Origin: Paramarasmius palmivorus
Lineage: Eukaryota; Basidiomycota; Agaricomycetes; Agaricales; Marasmiaceae
Reading direction: 5' to 3'
Length of the DNA: 64,000 nucleotides
Assembly (NCBI GenBank): GCA_037176845.1
Contig: JAYKXP010000002.1
Location: 186,001 to 250,000 of the forward strand
In this document: piece by piece, positions 50,328 to 61,694 of the stretch
How the letters are laid out: every line of letters begins with the position of its first letter
Numbering within the stretch: position 1 is the first letter of the stretch
Position numbers and translations under genes: made by a program
The notes under the pieces: model-generated
Seen by the model: only the letters and a program-made list of their open reading frames with translations
What the model was told of the DNA's origin: nothing
Databases searched by the model: none

Positions 50328-50335
50328 CTTTTATA
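50328..50335 (-). promoter_or_regulatory. TATA box of small protein B
   Basis: TATAAAAG on the minus strand, 99 bp before the ATG at 50229. The same octamer lies before copy A, and both leaders are G-poor. Confidence 0.55.
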
Positions 50336-51179
50336 CCTAGAGTGAACCGAGAGCAACGGGTTTCATTATACATAGACAAAGGGGATTTAGCCACTGACTC
50401 CAGCTATTGGCGCTGCGGTCCCGCAGCTCAACCGACGCGCCCATGTCAATTGGGAAATTCCGACTTGCGCCAAAAGCGCCAAGTTCCGGAAAACCACGGA
50501 GGTTGATATGGGATAGTTTGATTTCTTGAGAACTTCGGACGAAGGAATTGACGGTTTCTGCTTTGAACGACTGCGTTAGTGCGCCGCAGCATCAGGGGCC
50601 AGTAGCTGATCAGAGCTGATCCCACTTTGTAGAATCAGCGTTCGTTTGTGCGTGTGAGTCATATCTCAATTCCGCACTCGACCTTACTCGACCCTGAGTG
50701 TTTCTGGACCCACTTTGATCGTATTGGAACGGTGCCTTGGGCAGCCGTGGTCGAGGTACTGAGCTTGTCGAAAGACTGCGATTTTGCGAACGCGTGCGCT
50801 AGTCCCGCCATATGCATCAGAAGACGGTAGTAATGAGCGAAGTGTGAATGCGCAGTCAAAGAAGATTGCGTGCCATTAGCACAAATGTCCTTCGATAGTC
50901 CTTCCGATGAATTCGGAAGCTACCACTTCAGTGGGGGAACAAGCGCCCAACCGCTGTTGACGACGTGATTCGAGTCAGAAACCTAGTGCCAAGTTGATAC
51001 AGTAACAATCTCCTCTACCGCGATTGTCAGTAACCGGTCAAAATCGAAATGGAGGCGTTAGAGTTGAGGGTAATGCATTGAATGAAACAGTGCCACCTCT
51101 AGACTAACGTCGACAAGCGATCAGGGTAGCTTTAGTATCAACGCCCAGAAGCTCCTACTTTCAATCGCATAGAAACAAC
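50336..51179. other. Intergenic, no supported gene
   Basis: Upstream sequence of small protein B and 3' flank of the next minus-strand gene; nothing else recognised. Confidence 0.4.
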
Positions 51180-53362
51180 CTAAACAGCAAAAGCTGATAT
51201 ATCTGAACCTGGTGTGGCGGTCCATGACCACCATCTGCCCAGCCACGATGGCTTTTCCTCTTCTGCTGTGATCTCGGTTAGTCAGAGTGTCCGCCGGATT
51301 CAGAAATTGACTCACCCGTCGAACCGTGCACCACGGATGAATCCTGCAACACTTCCTCTACGACTTCTTCTATTTGTTCGCTCTTCTTCAGTACAAGCTC
51401 GAATGACGGGTATCCACATGAACGAGCAAAGTCCACTGTCGTGGGTTCAAAGCCTCTCGCAACTTGCCATCTACGTATGGCTTCATACGAGTATTTGGGC
51501 CATGAAGTCAGAGAGTAAGCAGCATCGACCGGAGTGACTTTAGGTAAGCCGATGTATTGACAGTCCATCTCCGCGATCTGATTTGAGCCGTCCTCCTCCA
51601 CCGACCAGAACGAGATGTGGTCGTTGAGCCAGCGTTCGAAACCAGAAAGCCAGGATGGTAATGACTTGATGAACAGATAGAGAACTCCATTAGAGGTGAA
51701 CTCGGAGGAATGCGGTCTGCATTGCCTCCTCCTCAATTCAAGGATAACAATGGCATCGATCATGACTAAAACATTGTTTTGTCAACAACGTTCGGAAGTT
51801 ACTGAGAGAAACTCACAGCAGCTTTCTTCATCAATGTCGCGGTGTACATTGAAGACAGCGTACGCCTGCGATAGCCAGGCTAGCTCATGAGGAGAGTAAA
51901 AGTCGAATGAGAACGATTGATCCTCGTCGAACTTCTCTAGGCTGACTTTGAAGCTGAAAGTGTCCCGTCAGTATGACTGTCTGAATCCGGAAATGCGTAA
52001 CTCACCGCGTCCATCCACCCTCCATGAGGGTCGGTTCGAGAAAAGCACCACTGCCTTGCTGACACCTCCACATACCGTTACCCCTCATCCTGGCAAGAGC
52101 ATCATAAGCTCCCGAATAAACGGTGTCGAGACGTGGGCTTTCTATAGAGCCCAGAATGTCGTAGTGAGGGTCTGTATTAAAGGATATGTCGAGGTCACCA
52201 AAGTCGCAGTGATAATGGGGCCTAGGAAGATCCACGTCATCTTCGTATTCTTCGCATTCATTGCAAGACTGGATGCCTCCAATATATGTAGATTCAGAAT
52301 CGATGTTACCACAGTAAGCATGAAACAGCACGTCGAAGTCGAGATATTTGGTTTCTTGATTGCACAAGTACTTTATCATCGAGTCGTCTTTGAGCATGTC
52401 AACCGAAGTCGGTACATCCCGGAGGGTATAAAGAAGCTGTTCGCAGGCTATGTTGCAAGGTGGCCCACGAGGCCCGGAAGCAATATGGCCCCGTTGCATG
52501 TTTAGCCAAAGGTCCGTCACATCGCACTGCAGCGATTTCTGGAATGTGTAGGTGAGGAGGGATTCTTGCATAGTGGAACACAGACTTACGCTGAGTAGAT
52601 TGAAATACACATTTGTCCAGAACATGCCTGTGCGGTAAATGTGTCCAATGGGAATCCAATCTGCGTAAACGTCAATCAACGAATAGCATCGTCTGGGGTA
52701 ACATCATTGCGTACCATCGTAGAAAATGAGTGCAGGTATATTCGATTTATTAACTCCAAACAGTTGTAGGGTCGCTGAATCGCTGCAAATGTTTGATGAG
52801 CTGAAAGACTTGTCATGAAACCGTTGTTTTGCACCTCAGCTGGGTATACTTGGTGAAATCTTCCCTCCATAGCTGTCAGATTATGAGTGGATATTCGGGA
52901 CGATGTGAAGGTTCTATATACCTTGAAAGCGTCTTCGCCGTGGTATGAGATAGAAGTAAATGCCCTGTCGTCGCCATAGATTCGAACCTGGTGAACGGCT
53001 CGTCGCCCGATGTGGGGTTCGACCAAACGTCCATCCCCTTGGACCTTCCTCTCGTAAAAGTCTTCCGAATGAACTCGCTCTACGTTGTATATATCTCCGC
53101 GAAGAAGCTCACGATACTGAGAGGTCTGAAAGTAAGCGGAATCCGTGACTTGGAATCGATGTATACTCACCTGGTCGGTGGCATCCCCTTCACGACGCTT
53201 GTGGATCTTCCTGTCTCTATTCCCAGGCACTAACACCGGCCTCGCAACCTTGACCACTCGAGCTCTAATATGATGATGATGATAGTTATTCTGGTCGCGG
53301 TGAACAACATTCAAGATCGCATTTCCGTCGATTGAGAGTTCCCTAGCGCCAGAAAAGTTCAT
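51180..53362 (-). CDS. Agaricomycete-type hypothetical protein (NFSGAR...QNNY N-terminus)
   Basis: The start MNFSGARELSIDGNAI with VHRDQNNYHHHH follows a pattern I know from many Agaricomycete predicted proteins of unknown function. The protein continues RGDIYNVERVHSEDFYE, VRIYGDDRAFTSISYHGEDA, LWREDFTKYTQL, SNIPALIFYDDWIPIGHIY, WLNMQRGHIASGPRGPPCN, SWPKYSYEAIRRWQVARGFE and ends SWLGRWWSWTATPGS-DISAFAV. One junction requires a very short intron, gtgcaa to tttcag, about 34 nt, between TQL and SSSNICSD. The upstream frame 53443-53363 has no ATG, so 53362 is chosen. Its C-terminal half carries DNHISFWSVEEDG-like boxes typical of the group. No catalytic motif is visible. Confidence 0.75.
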
Positions 53363-53967
53363 GTGAACTACAGGTGAGGAAAGAGCTGGGGTCTTCGATA
53401 TAGACGTTGGTGAGAGTAATTGGAACACAGCATCTTCGACCAACGACTAGTCCAGAATTGATAGTGCGGTGTACATGCGACTCGGTGACGCCAGAGTGTC
53501 TTCTTGTTGAATGTTTGGATGGTGAGAGTCAGAGGCGCTGGAAAGGATAGATAGATAGATAAGTTCTCTCCTTCACCGGCCTTCTCATCATACCTTTTCC
53601 ATGGCATGTGCACTGAACTATATTACATGATAGAAGATGGCGTTCATCACTCTTCTAGACCTTCCGTTGGTATGAGGGTGCGTTTTTAGTTGGTCATATT
53701 TCTCTTTACCCGCACGTTCATCTTCGAGTTCTAGCACATCATGGAGCAGTAAAAGTCGACGTTGAATTGTTACAGAACTGTTAGAAGTCCATCTACGCAT
53801 CGATATCCAGTGGCACCTCTCTTGATCCTTAGGTTCACGTTGTGTTTTGAACACCATATTCCGACGGCTTTCGAGACGGGTAAACGGAAGAATTCGGTCG
53901 AGCCGACGGAAATCCCATATCAATCTCAGAAGGTCTCAGATCCCCGCTGCGTTCTACCCACATTCAC
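53363..53967. other. Intergenic, left flank of the Mutator-like element
   Basis: Upstream region of the hypothetical gene. No gene or repeat was recognised before the target duplication at 53968. Confidence 0.4.
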
Positions 53968-53976
53968 AGTTCTAGA
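53968..53976. repeat. Target-site duplication, left copy
   Basis: gttctagaa is identical to 54911-54919 on the other side of the inverted repeats. Confidence 0.85.
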
Positions 53977-54910
53977 ATAGTCTCGCTTACCCGACGGCTA
54001 CAGACACCCTAAAAGGGAACCCGTCTGTAGCCGTCTGGGACATAATCGCCCAGGAACATGGGCAGCTGAGTTCGGGGTTTGCCGTGGTCACATCACGCAA
54101 ACTCAGCTCTTTTTCGCTGCTTAGCGCTCTCAAAGCGCCGGGGTCGAAGACCTTTTTTACACTCATTCTCGACCATGCAAGTTCATCACTCGCAGGAACA
54201 GTGCAAATATATTTATATCAAATAGGAACATACTTTTCAGGATGGACGAGGTCCCGGTAGAGTCTTCAATGCAAGGACAAAGTTGAACATACATATTCCC
54301 CTCTACACACTCATTGTAGATATCCCATTGGCATTTAAGTTTGCATGTCAAATCGGCATCTGGAGTAAGTAATACAGTAAGACGAGCACTATTCATTGAA
54401 CATAATTTAGGATGATCCGTGGTCGGTCTGTTCTTTCAATAGGTTTTGGGCGCGGGATGAATGTCGAACACTAATAACCCGGAAGATTTTTGTTGTCAAA
54501 CCTATTGGAGGGACTTGTTCTGAAGCTGTTAACACGGAGGAATTTGAGCCATTTAGACGAAGCAACCTCTTCCGCCGCTCTTCCACCACGAAAAGACGTT
54601 CGGGCCCCATGTGGCCTCAATGGCGCGGCATATTCCCATTAAAGAGCAAATTGACACACATGCAATGTAAATTGGTGTAATGATACCAATATCTTCTAAC
54701 AGCGAAGGAAGGGCAGTCAAGAATGAGTATAAAAAGGTCTTCGACCCCGGCGCTTTGAGAGCGCTAAGCAGCGAAAAAGAGCTGAGTTTGCGTGATGTGA
54801 CCACGGCAAACCCCGAACTCAGCTGCCCATGTTCCTGGGCGATTATGTCCCAGACGGCTACAGACGGGTTCCCTTTTAGGGTGTCTGTAGCCGTCGGGTA
54901 AGCGAGACTA
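53977..54910. mobile_element. Non-autonomous Mutator-like element (934 bp)
   Basis: Terminal inverted repeats of about 190 bp (53977-54169 and 54720-54910) are almost identical; their outer ends are tagtctcgcttacccgacgg and its exact complement. The element is flanked by the 9-bp direct repeat gttctagaa. Long inverted repeats with a 9-bp duplication are the hallmark of Mutator-like (MULE) transposons. The 550-bp interior has no transposase; its minus strand holds a short frame with hydrophobic text (TPIYIACVSICSLMGICRAI) that could be capt­ured host sequence. The near identity of the arms implies recent insertion. It ends 95 bp before the P450 ATG. Confidence 0.9.
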
Positions 54911-54919
54911 GTTCTAGAA
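54911..54919. repeat. Target-site duplication, right copy
   Basis: gttctagaa directly after the right inverted repeat, matching 53968-53976. Confidence 0.85.
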
Positions 54920-55005
54920 TAGCCATTTTCTCCACATCTTGCGTGAGGTACACCGAGATGCCGAGACGACATGTATCTGTTGCCGAAGACTAGGTGTCTA
55001 TAAAG

Positions 55006-57324
55006 ATGGTGATCTTACCAGTGACCCTCTTGCAAACGATTATGGCCTTTTCACACATCCTCATCCTCGTCTCAATTGTCTCCCTCACTCTTTTCCTTCG
55101 CAGGAGAAGGAAAGGATATACAACTCCACTCACCGGCCCACCCGGGGAAAGTCTAATATTTGGTGTTATGGGGTCCCTCAATTCGGTCGATGCTGACTCG
55201 GGAGAACTGATGGAGCAATGGGCGAAGGAGTATGGAAATGTATACCAGGTTCCTACTGTCTTTGGAGGAAAAAGAATTATCCTTTGCGATTTGAGGGCAG
55301 TTCGTGATTTCTACACAAAGGAAACGTGGACGTATGTTGGTACACCATTGAGTAAGAGACTTATTGGAAACGTACGCTCCCTTTACATCACCCTTTACAC
55401 GTATCTGATCGCTTGTTTGTCTAGTTTGGAAAGGGAGTCTTATGGGCCGAAGGAGAAAGTCATCGACGGTTCGTCAGGAGAAAACCAACTCTCCCTCGAT
55501 ACTGAAACATTCTCCTTTCAGGCAACGAAAAGCATTATCACCTGCTTTCAGTAATGCCGCAATCCGTCGCCTCACATCTGTTTTCTTCGACTCAGCGTAC
55601 AAGGTTTGATGGCCTTCTCGCAGATTCTCCAGCAATGCTTACCGCTAATTCTCTAGCTCAAAGCACATTGGGATAACGAGTTAATCAACCAAGCAGACGG
55701 TGCCATCATCGAAGTCCAAGCGTGGATGAATCACGTCGCGTTCGTACCAATTTGGGACTAACTCGTGACATTCGCTGAAATTCATCATTACTTTGACAGA
55801 CTCGACAGCATAGGCATTGCCGGTTTTTCGCATGATTTCGGTGCTCTCGATGGCAAGGTTTCTCCTGTCGTTACTGCATTTGAATCGCTCGGATCTGCTC
55901 GGCCCTCTACAGTTGCAAAGATCAAGTTTCTTCTGTCTTCTGTGATACCCGTCCTGAGCTATTTACCAACGGAGAGGTCGCGTATGTTTGAAGAATTGCA
56001 GAGGAGTATGAGGGAGATTGCCAATGTGCTGTTGGAGAGGTCGAGAAAGGCCGTTTCAGACGAGAAGAGTATCATCGGCTTATTGAGTATGTTCTCAATG
56101 TTTTCACGTTCTCAAATGCTCACGCGGTCATGATAGTCAAAGCGGAAAGTACCGACGGCGAACTCCACATGAGCGAAGAGGAGGTCTTGGCACAAGTACG
56201 TAACTCTACTCTTTACATACGAGTAGCTGACAAGTCATCGATGTGCATAGATGGTAATGTTAGCGTCCTTCGATATTACACATACTAATAGTTCGTCAAT
56301 AATAGAACGTGCTTCTCCTGGCAGGTATGTAAACCTCTGAATTCGACTTACTTTCTTGTCTCAGTCTTTCTACCCTCAGGTTATGAAACTACATCTAGTT
56401 CGTTCTCTCATCACTGTCACAATCATGAAATGTCATCCTGACCAACTACCTTCTATTCTTCATAGTAAGCCTCACGGTAAGTATTCCTGAATTCCTCATA
56501 TTTGGTCTTTCTCAACTTTTTACACCATAGTGGGCTTTGATCGAATTGGCTAAACAACCCGAGAAGCAGGAGCGTCTCCGCAAAGAGCTCCTTGAACTAG
56601 CCGGCAATACCGACCCCACATGGGATCAGCTCACTGGGACAGAATTTCCGTACCTCGACGCCGTAGTACACGAAACCTTGCGATTGCATCCTCCGCTAGT
56701 AGAAACCAATCGTGTGGTAAGTTGAACACTTTTCTAAACCCAAACCTCCGGCTCACATTCGATACAGGCAACCCAAGACGACATCCTCCCGCTAGCTACA
56801 CCTATAACAACCGCAGACGGTCAGGTCGTTACAGCCTTACGATAGCAAAAGGTACCAACGTTAGCGCACCCATCCGATATGTCAATCGGGCGGAGGCCAT
56901 ATGGGGACCACGAGCAAAGGAATTCATTCCTGAGCGATGGTTGGGTTTCACTGAAGGGGAGAGCAAACATGTCGACACAGCTCCGCTAAATGAGAAGAGT
57001 GTTGAGATCGGAATTCCACCAAGTGTCCAGGAAATACAGGGTCACAAACACCTTTTGACATTCTCAGATGGGCCCAGAACGTGTCTCGGGAAGTCTTTCG
57101 CACTTGCAGAGTTCAAGGTAAGCGTTTCCATCAACCTTAAATTACGCTTGTATATACTCACGCATCTAATTTAGGCTGTGCTTTCAGTTCTCATCCGAAA
57201 CTATTCATTTGAGTTCGATGACCCTGATACCAAGATTGCCATTCATCGTGCAGTACTCCCGAGACCAAAGGTTCAGGAATGTGATAGCGCCAAAGTTCCC
57301 ATGAGGGTGAGGAGAGTAGAGTGA
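55006..57324 (+). CDS. Cytochrome P450 monooxygenase
   Basis: A complete multi-exon microsomal P450. A single N-terminal membrane anchor (FSHILILVSIVSLTLFL followed by RRRRKGY) precedes PLTGPPGES. Then FGKGVLWAEGESHRRQRKAL with SPAFS (helix C), LDSIGIAGFSHDFGAL, LLAGYETTS (I-helix oxygen-binding motif), WALIELAKQPEKQERLRKEL, VVHETLRLHPP (ExxR), and the heme loop TFSDGPRTCLGKSFALAEFK with its Cys ligand. It ends VPMRVRRVE. Fungal P450s of this kind hydroxylate lipophilic substrates; the substrate is not predictable here. About ten short introns; the one after WMNHVA uses donor GTTCGT. No frame break. The Mutator-like element sits in its proximal promoter, so expression may have been altered. 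Confidence 0.92.
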
Positions 57325-58278
57325 ATGCTATTGTAACCGGTGGGCTTGATCTTGCGCTGTAAAGCATGTAAAGGCTCGGGCGGCTGATCTTGTTTCAACA
57401 CAGAAAGCTTTATATGAAGTTTTACACTATGTACAATCCAATCTAATACGATTTCTACAACAATCCGGTCCGAGAAGGGTCTAAGAAAGCACAGCCTGAC
57501 ACTCTGCAAGAACCTCGATGTGTGCTCGGCCATGTTTCTCGAGTCGCATTTGGTGCCTGTACTTGCAGTCTGAACGAAACCATACATGACGCTCGTTCGG
57601 GCTTTTCTGTTGTACACCCAGTGGCAGCCGCGCTTCAAAGCTTCACGGCTTGACACGCAGTACCAAAAAATAGTGCTTGACGCTGAATTTTGAAATCCTC
57701 CCGATTAACCATATCAGGACTTCACGTGATGCGATTATCCTTATATGGCTTATCAGTCGATAGGTCTGAGGGATATCCGCTCAGCAGAAATTTGGTCCTT
57801 CCGGTGTGTGAAGCTTTGAAGCTTGACCGGCGACCTTCATGCACTCTCTAGTAATCGGTTCTTGATAGAGAAAAACCTATCTCGACACTCTCGACACTCA
57901 ACGTTTCCCACCAGCCGTCGCTTTCAGATTCGTTTTTGCTCCTTCGGCACGAATCCGATTGGCTGATGATGGATTCAACAAGTAGCGATTTCTTTTGGGT
58001 GTGATGTTCTTTCATTCCTTTGAAGCCTTCCTGATACCGTCCCTCTGTCCCTCTGTCGCCCATATGAATGCCTGAAATCAGATGGACATACAACGGCCAA
58101 CTTCTCACAAACTGTGAGTTTTAACGTTTATTGTCTTGATAACCCTCCAAACGGCAGACTTATTCTCAGATTGTGAATTGCGTGGGCTGTCCTGAAGCGC
58201 TCGCACCCAACGCTGCGCATTCCACACCACATACAACACTCCCCGGGATACACATGGTCAGCAATCTCATATTCAACG
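57325..58278. other. Intergenic, no supported gene
   Basis: P450 3' flank and upstream region of the second kinase-MFS gene. The 127-codon minus-strand frame overlapping the P450 end shows no homology or coding character. Confidence 0.4.
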
Positions 58279-61200
58279 ATGACCACGCGGGCGACAGAGC
58301 TTGACATCAACGCTATCCGACGCATTCTCGAGGAAGAATCATCATCTCTATTAGCACTGTTACCTGTCAATGCTGGCCAGAATGATGCTGTTTCAGTCAT
58401 GCAGGTGTTGCAGGCAGTACGTCGCAAGTTTATTGTGTGTGCTGGTGCTCAACTGATTTTGAAAAGGAACTCGACACCACCTCACATGAAGATGTGGACA
58501 AACGCTATCGCAAGAAGTGTCTGAAATATTTAAGAGCGCTTATTAAGAGGTATTATGTCCTTCCACCAACATTATTCGTGGAGAACATTATTCGTGAGGG
58601 AGACCATGCACAGGGAGGAGGGGGCTTTGCTGTAAGTGACTGCCATTCTTTGTTACCATCATCTCCAAATCTCATTTGAGATCATTCAGGATATATGGAA
58701 GGGCTTGTACAACGAACGACCCGTTTGTCTGAAAGTTCTTCGGATGTTCACAGGAAGCGATGAAGCATCACGCGAAAAGGCGTTCATGGTGCTTGCCTTT
58801 GATCTCCACATCAGCATCGAGTTTCTAACTTCAATCACTGAACAGGATTTCTGCGAGGAGGCCATACTCTGGAAACAGCTTAAACATCCAAATATCTTAC
58901 CTTTCCTAGGTGTCAACACCACCCTATTTGCTCCGGGTTTCTGTCTGGTCTCACCATGGATGACAAATGGTGACATAGTGTCGTTCGTGAAAGCCTTTCC
59001 GAACTTTGACAAGCTCACACTGGTGTGTTTGCTGTCCACATCCGCTTATGCTGTCATACTAGTATTCTTATTAAGATCTATGAAATCTCTTCTGCGCTGA
59101 CATATCTCCACTCGCTGGAGCCCGCCATCGTACACGGAGATGTCAAAGGGGTGCGTGAACGCGTACTGAAAAGTTCCTATTCTACCTGACTCAAATGTCA
59201 TACAGGCAAACATCCTCATCACTGACGATTTCCGTTGCTGTCTCGCGGATTTCGGTCTTGCTATTGCTGTGGAAACGCAGATCATGTCGAGCAGCGGAGG
59301 TCTCAAAGGGTCTTTTCGGTGGCTTTCTCCAGAACTTCTGCCTGCAGGAGCGGAACTCCCAACACCTGGTCATAAAAGGAACAAGCCTTCACGGGATATC
59401 TATGCCTTTGGCTGTACGATTCTAGAGGTGTGCAACTTTTTATTAAAGAGAGACACGAGTGTTCACTTGAGGTTTAAGATAATCACCGGGAGACCACCCT
59501 TTGCGGACCTGGCGGAAGGCGCAGTTTTACTCAAGGTCGTGCAAGGCGAAAGACCGGGGAGGCCCGGTTCAGGATGGTGCCCCGATAGCATCTGGGATTT
59601 GATAGAGCAGTGCTGGGAGCACGATCCGCGTCGTCGACCGCACATTCGGGAGATCAACGAACATTTGGATAGCATGATTCAGCGGCAGAGAAGAGCGATT
59701 GAAGATACTCTTATGCCAAGGCGACCTCGTCAGATTGAAGAGTCCAGGGATCACGAAGACAACCCGCTACTTGAGTTCTTCCCCCCGACGGAGTGGGTCA
59801 AGGTACAGAGGCGTATCGGTGAGTGTTTGGTGTAGAGTTATTTTTATGCTTGCACTAAACTAGTGTACATAGACATTCGAATAATTCCCTGGCTTTGCTT
59901 ACATTACTTGATCATCAACTCGTGCTGCACACGGCCCGAGTTCTTCAAGGCGAAGGATCTTTTCTCATGGCCCACTACCTTGTGTTTCTTAACAGTATCG
60001 ATACTCGAGCCTGTGCTCACCCTGCTGACTCTGAAGCCCAGGTAACATGTTTTTCATTCAGCTAGTTGCTTTCACCCTACTAAACCTCGTGTCTACAGGT
60101 TTATCTGGGTTATGTCTGCACCCACACTACTCACCTACTCAGTCGCATTCCTCGGATATGCGACATTTTTCAATGAAGACGAAAAGCCATCCCAAATTCT
60201 CTTCACCTGTACGTCTCTATATGACGGCGTATCGTCTTACTTACTATACTCGACAGGTACCGAGCTACTAGCCACGACATATCTCCCATGCGCATTGTAC
60301 TACCTCACATTTTGGTTCACACCCGAAGAACTTCCAATGAGGATTGGGATTATCTATGCAACGGGACAAGCTGGTAAGATGATCTGGCCAGTTTGGCAGT
60401 TGTTGGAGCCTAAAACGGAGACGTATACTATTTGTGAGTATACTGGTTCGTGAACCTTCATCGATGTTTAATCCGCGTTATCAGTAATCCCAGAGCTCCC
60501 CATATTCATAGGTTGGGCACTGTCCTGCCTCCCGATGTACCAGAATCTCCTCAAACTGCGGGATTCCTTAACGAAGAGCAGCGACGATACACCATGTCAA
60601 GGCTACCAGAGCATGCGCCGTCTATGTTTAGTCGTCGTAGCATGCGTACCTCAATTCATGCTTGTCATAATGTCCTCTATCAACCTCTTTTCTGGACATT
60701 CGCTTTTACCTGGCTGAGCCACGCGATACCTCGTTCCGGGTTGGAATTCCAGCTATTCAGAGCGTTCCCTTCACCGTCGTATCTCTCAATAGTTCTGCTC
60801 GCTATGTGCTCGGCTAGTACTCCTCTTGCTCTGGCGTTCCTGGTCAGTGTCCAAGGTTGCAATCCGTTCATGTTGGCCATTGGACGTAGGTCTTACTGAT
60901 CTTTTGTCGTGACTCGCTCATTTCACGGCGTTTCCACAGTACAGATAGCCCATATCACGATTTATATGTTGCAGGCTGTTCTGGACACCAATGTATGGTC
61001 ACTCAGTCCTACAAAGCTCCATATCATTGATTATCCATAGGTCTGGTTCATTCGCCAGTTTTTACTTCCAGTCACATTCTCTACGGCAGGGGCTTTATAC
61101 GTTGTTCTATGGCCACAACGGATAAAGGCAACGAGCGGGACTATTGGAACCGGGTTCACTATTGCATTGACAGATGCTTTTGCGAGTGCAGGTTCTGCGA

Positions 61201-61562
61201 TATTAGCGCCATTGCTGTTTGCAGGTGAGTTATTGGGGTCATTGAGAAGTATTCAATCCGATAAACACCCACTAGCCCCGGATAACATGCACATATGGCC
61301 CTGGATAGTCTCCATTGGGTTTCTTTTGGCCTCAATGCTTAGCGTTGCGCTCTCAGGATACCTTATCAGGGAGTCCGACGCGGACGAAGACACACGAACA
61401 TCAGAAGGAGTTGCGACAATTGCGAAGAGACTCTTACTTCACTGTCTGTTTTTGCCGAGGAGAGCCGCTTTTATACAAACGAGGGCCAGGATGTGGAACA
61501 GGAGGGAACAAGCGTCTGTGGAACATGAGGAAACCGACGCTCTATTGCGAGACCACGCATAA
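58279..61562 (+). CDS. Protein kinase fused to MFS-type membrane domain, copy 2
   Basis: Paralog of 46280-49568 with the same exon plan. Kinase part: MTTRATELDINAIRRILEEE, VENIIREGDHAQGGGGFADI, VCLKVLRMFTGS, LWKQLKHPNILPFLGV, VHGDVKG-ANILI, LADFGLAIAVE, FRWLSPELLP, RDIYAFGCTILE, QCWEHDPRRRP. The conserved end EWVKVQRRI joins across a phase-1 intron (59819-59872) to DIRIIPWLCLHYLII, then the membrane half: SAPTLLTYSVAFLGY, CALYYLTFWFTPEELPMRIG, TAGFLNEEQRRYTMSRL, ATSGTIGTGFTIALTD, IWPWIVSIGFLLASMLSVAL, GYLIRESDADE and a charged tail to 61562. No ATG opens the membrane half before SAPTLL. Lys, HGD-Asp and DFG are present, so the kinase is probably active; the transporter substrate is unknown. 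Confidence 0.8.
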
Positions 61563-61694
61563 TAAGACGTAGAACGTATGTACAGATAACCTTTGACGCA
61601 TCGTTTTATGGCAACTATGTTAGGTGGAACCAACTCCAAGTCGGGATCATCAGCCAGCTCCCAAAACGCGAAATGGTTGTGCAGGGAGTCTCCT

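Noticed and set aside
52978..53000. ttcgaacctgg considered as a tRNA T-loop
   Set aside because: It lies in a coding exon and no cloverleaf can be formed around it.
57273..57656. 127-codon minus-strand frame after the P450
   Set aside because: Overlaps the P450 3' end, with no motif and no splice evidence.
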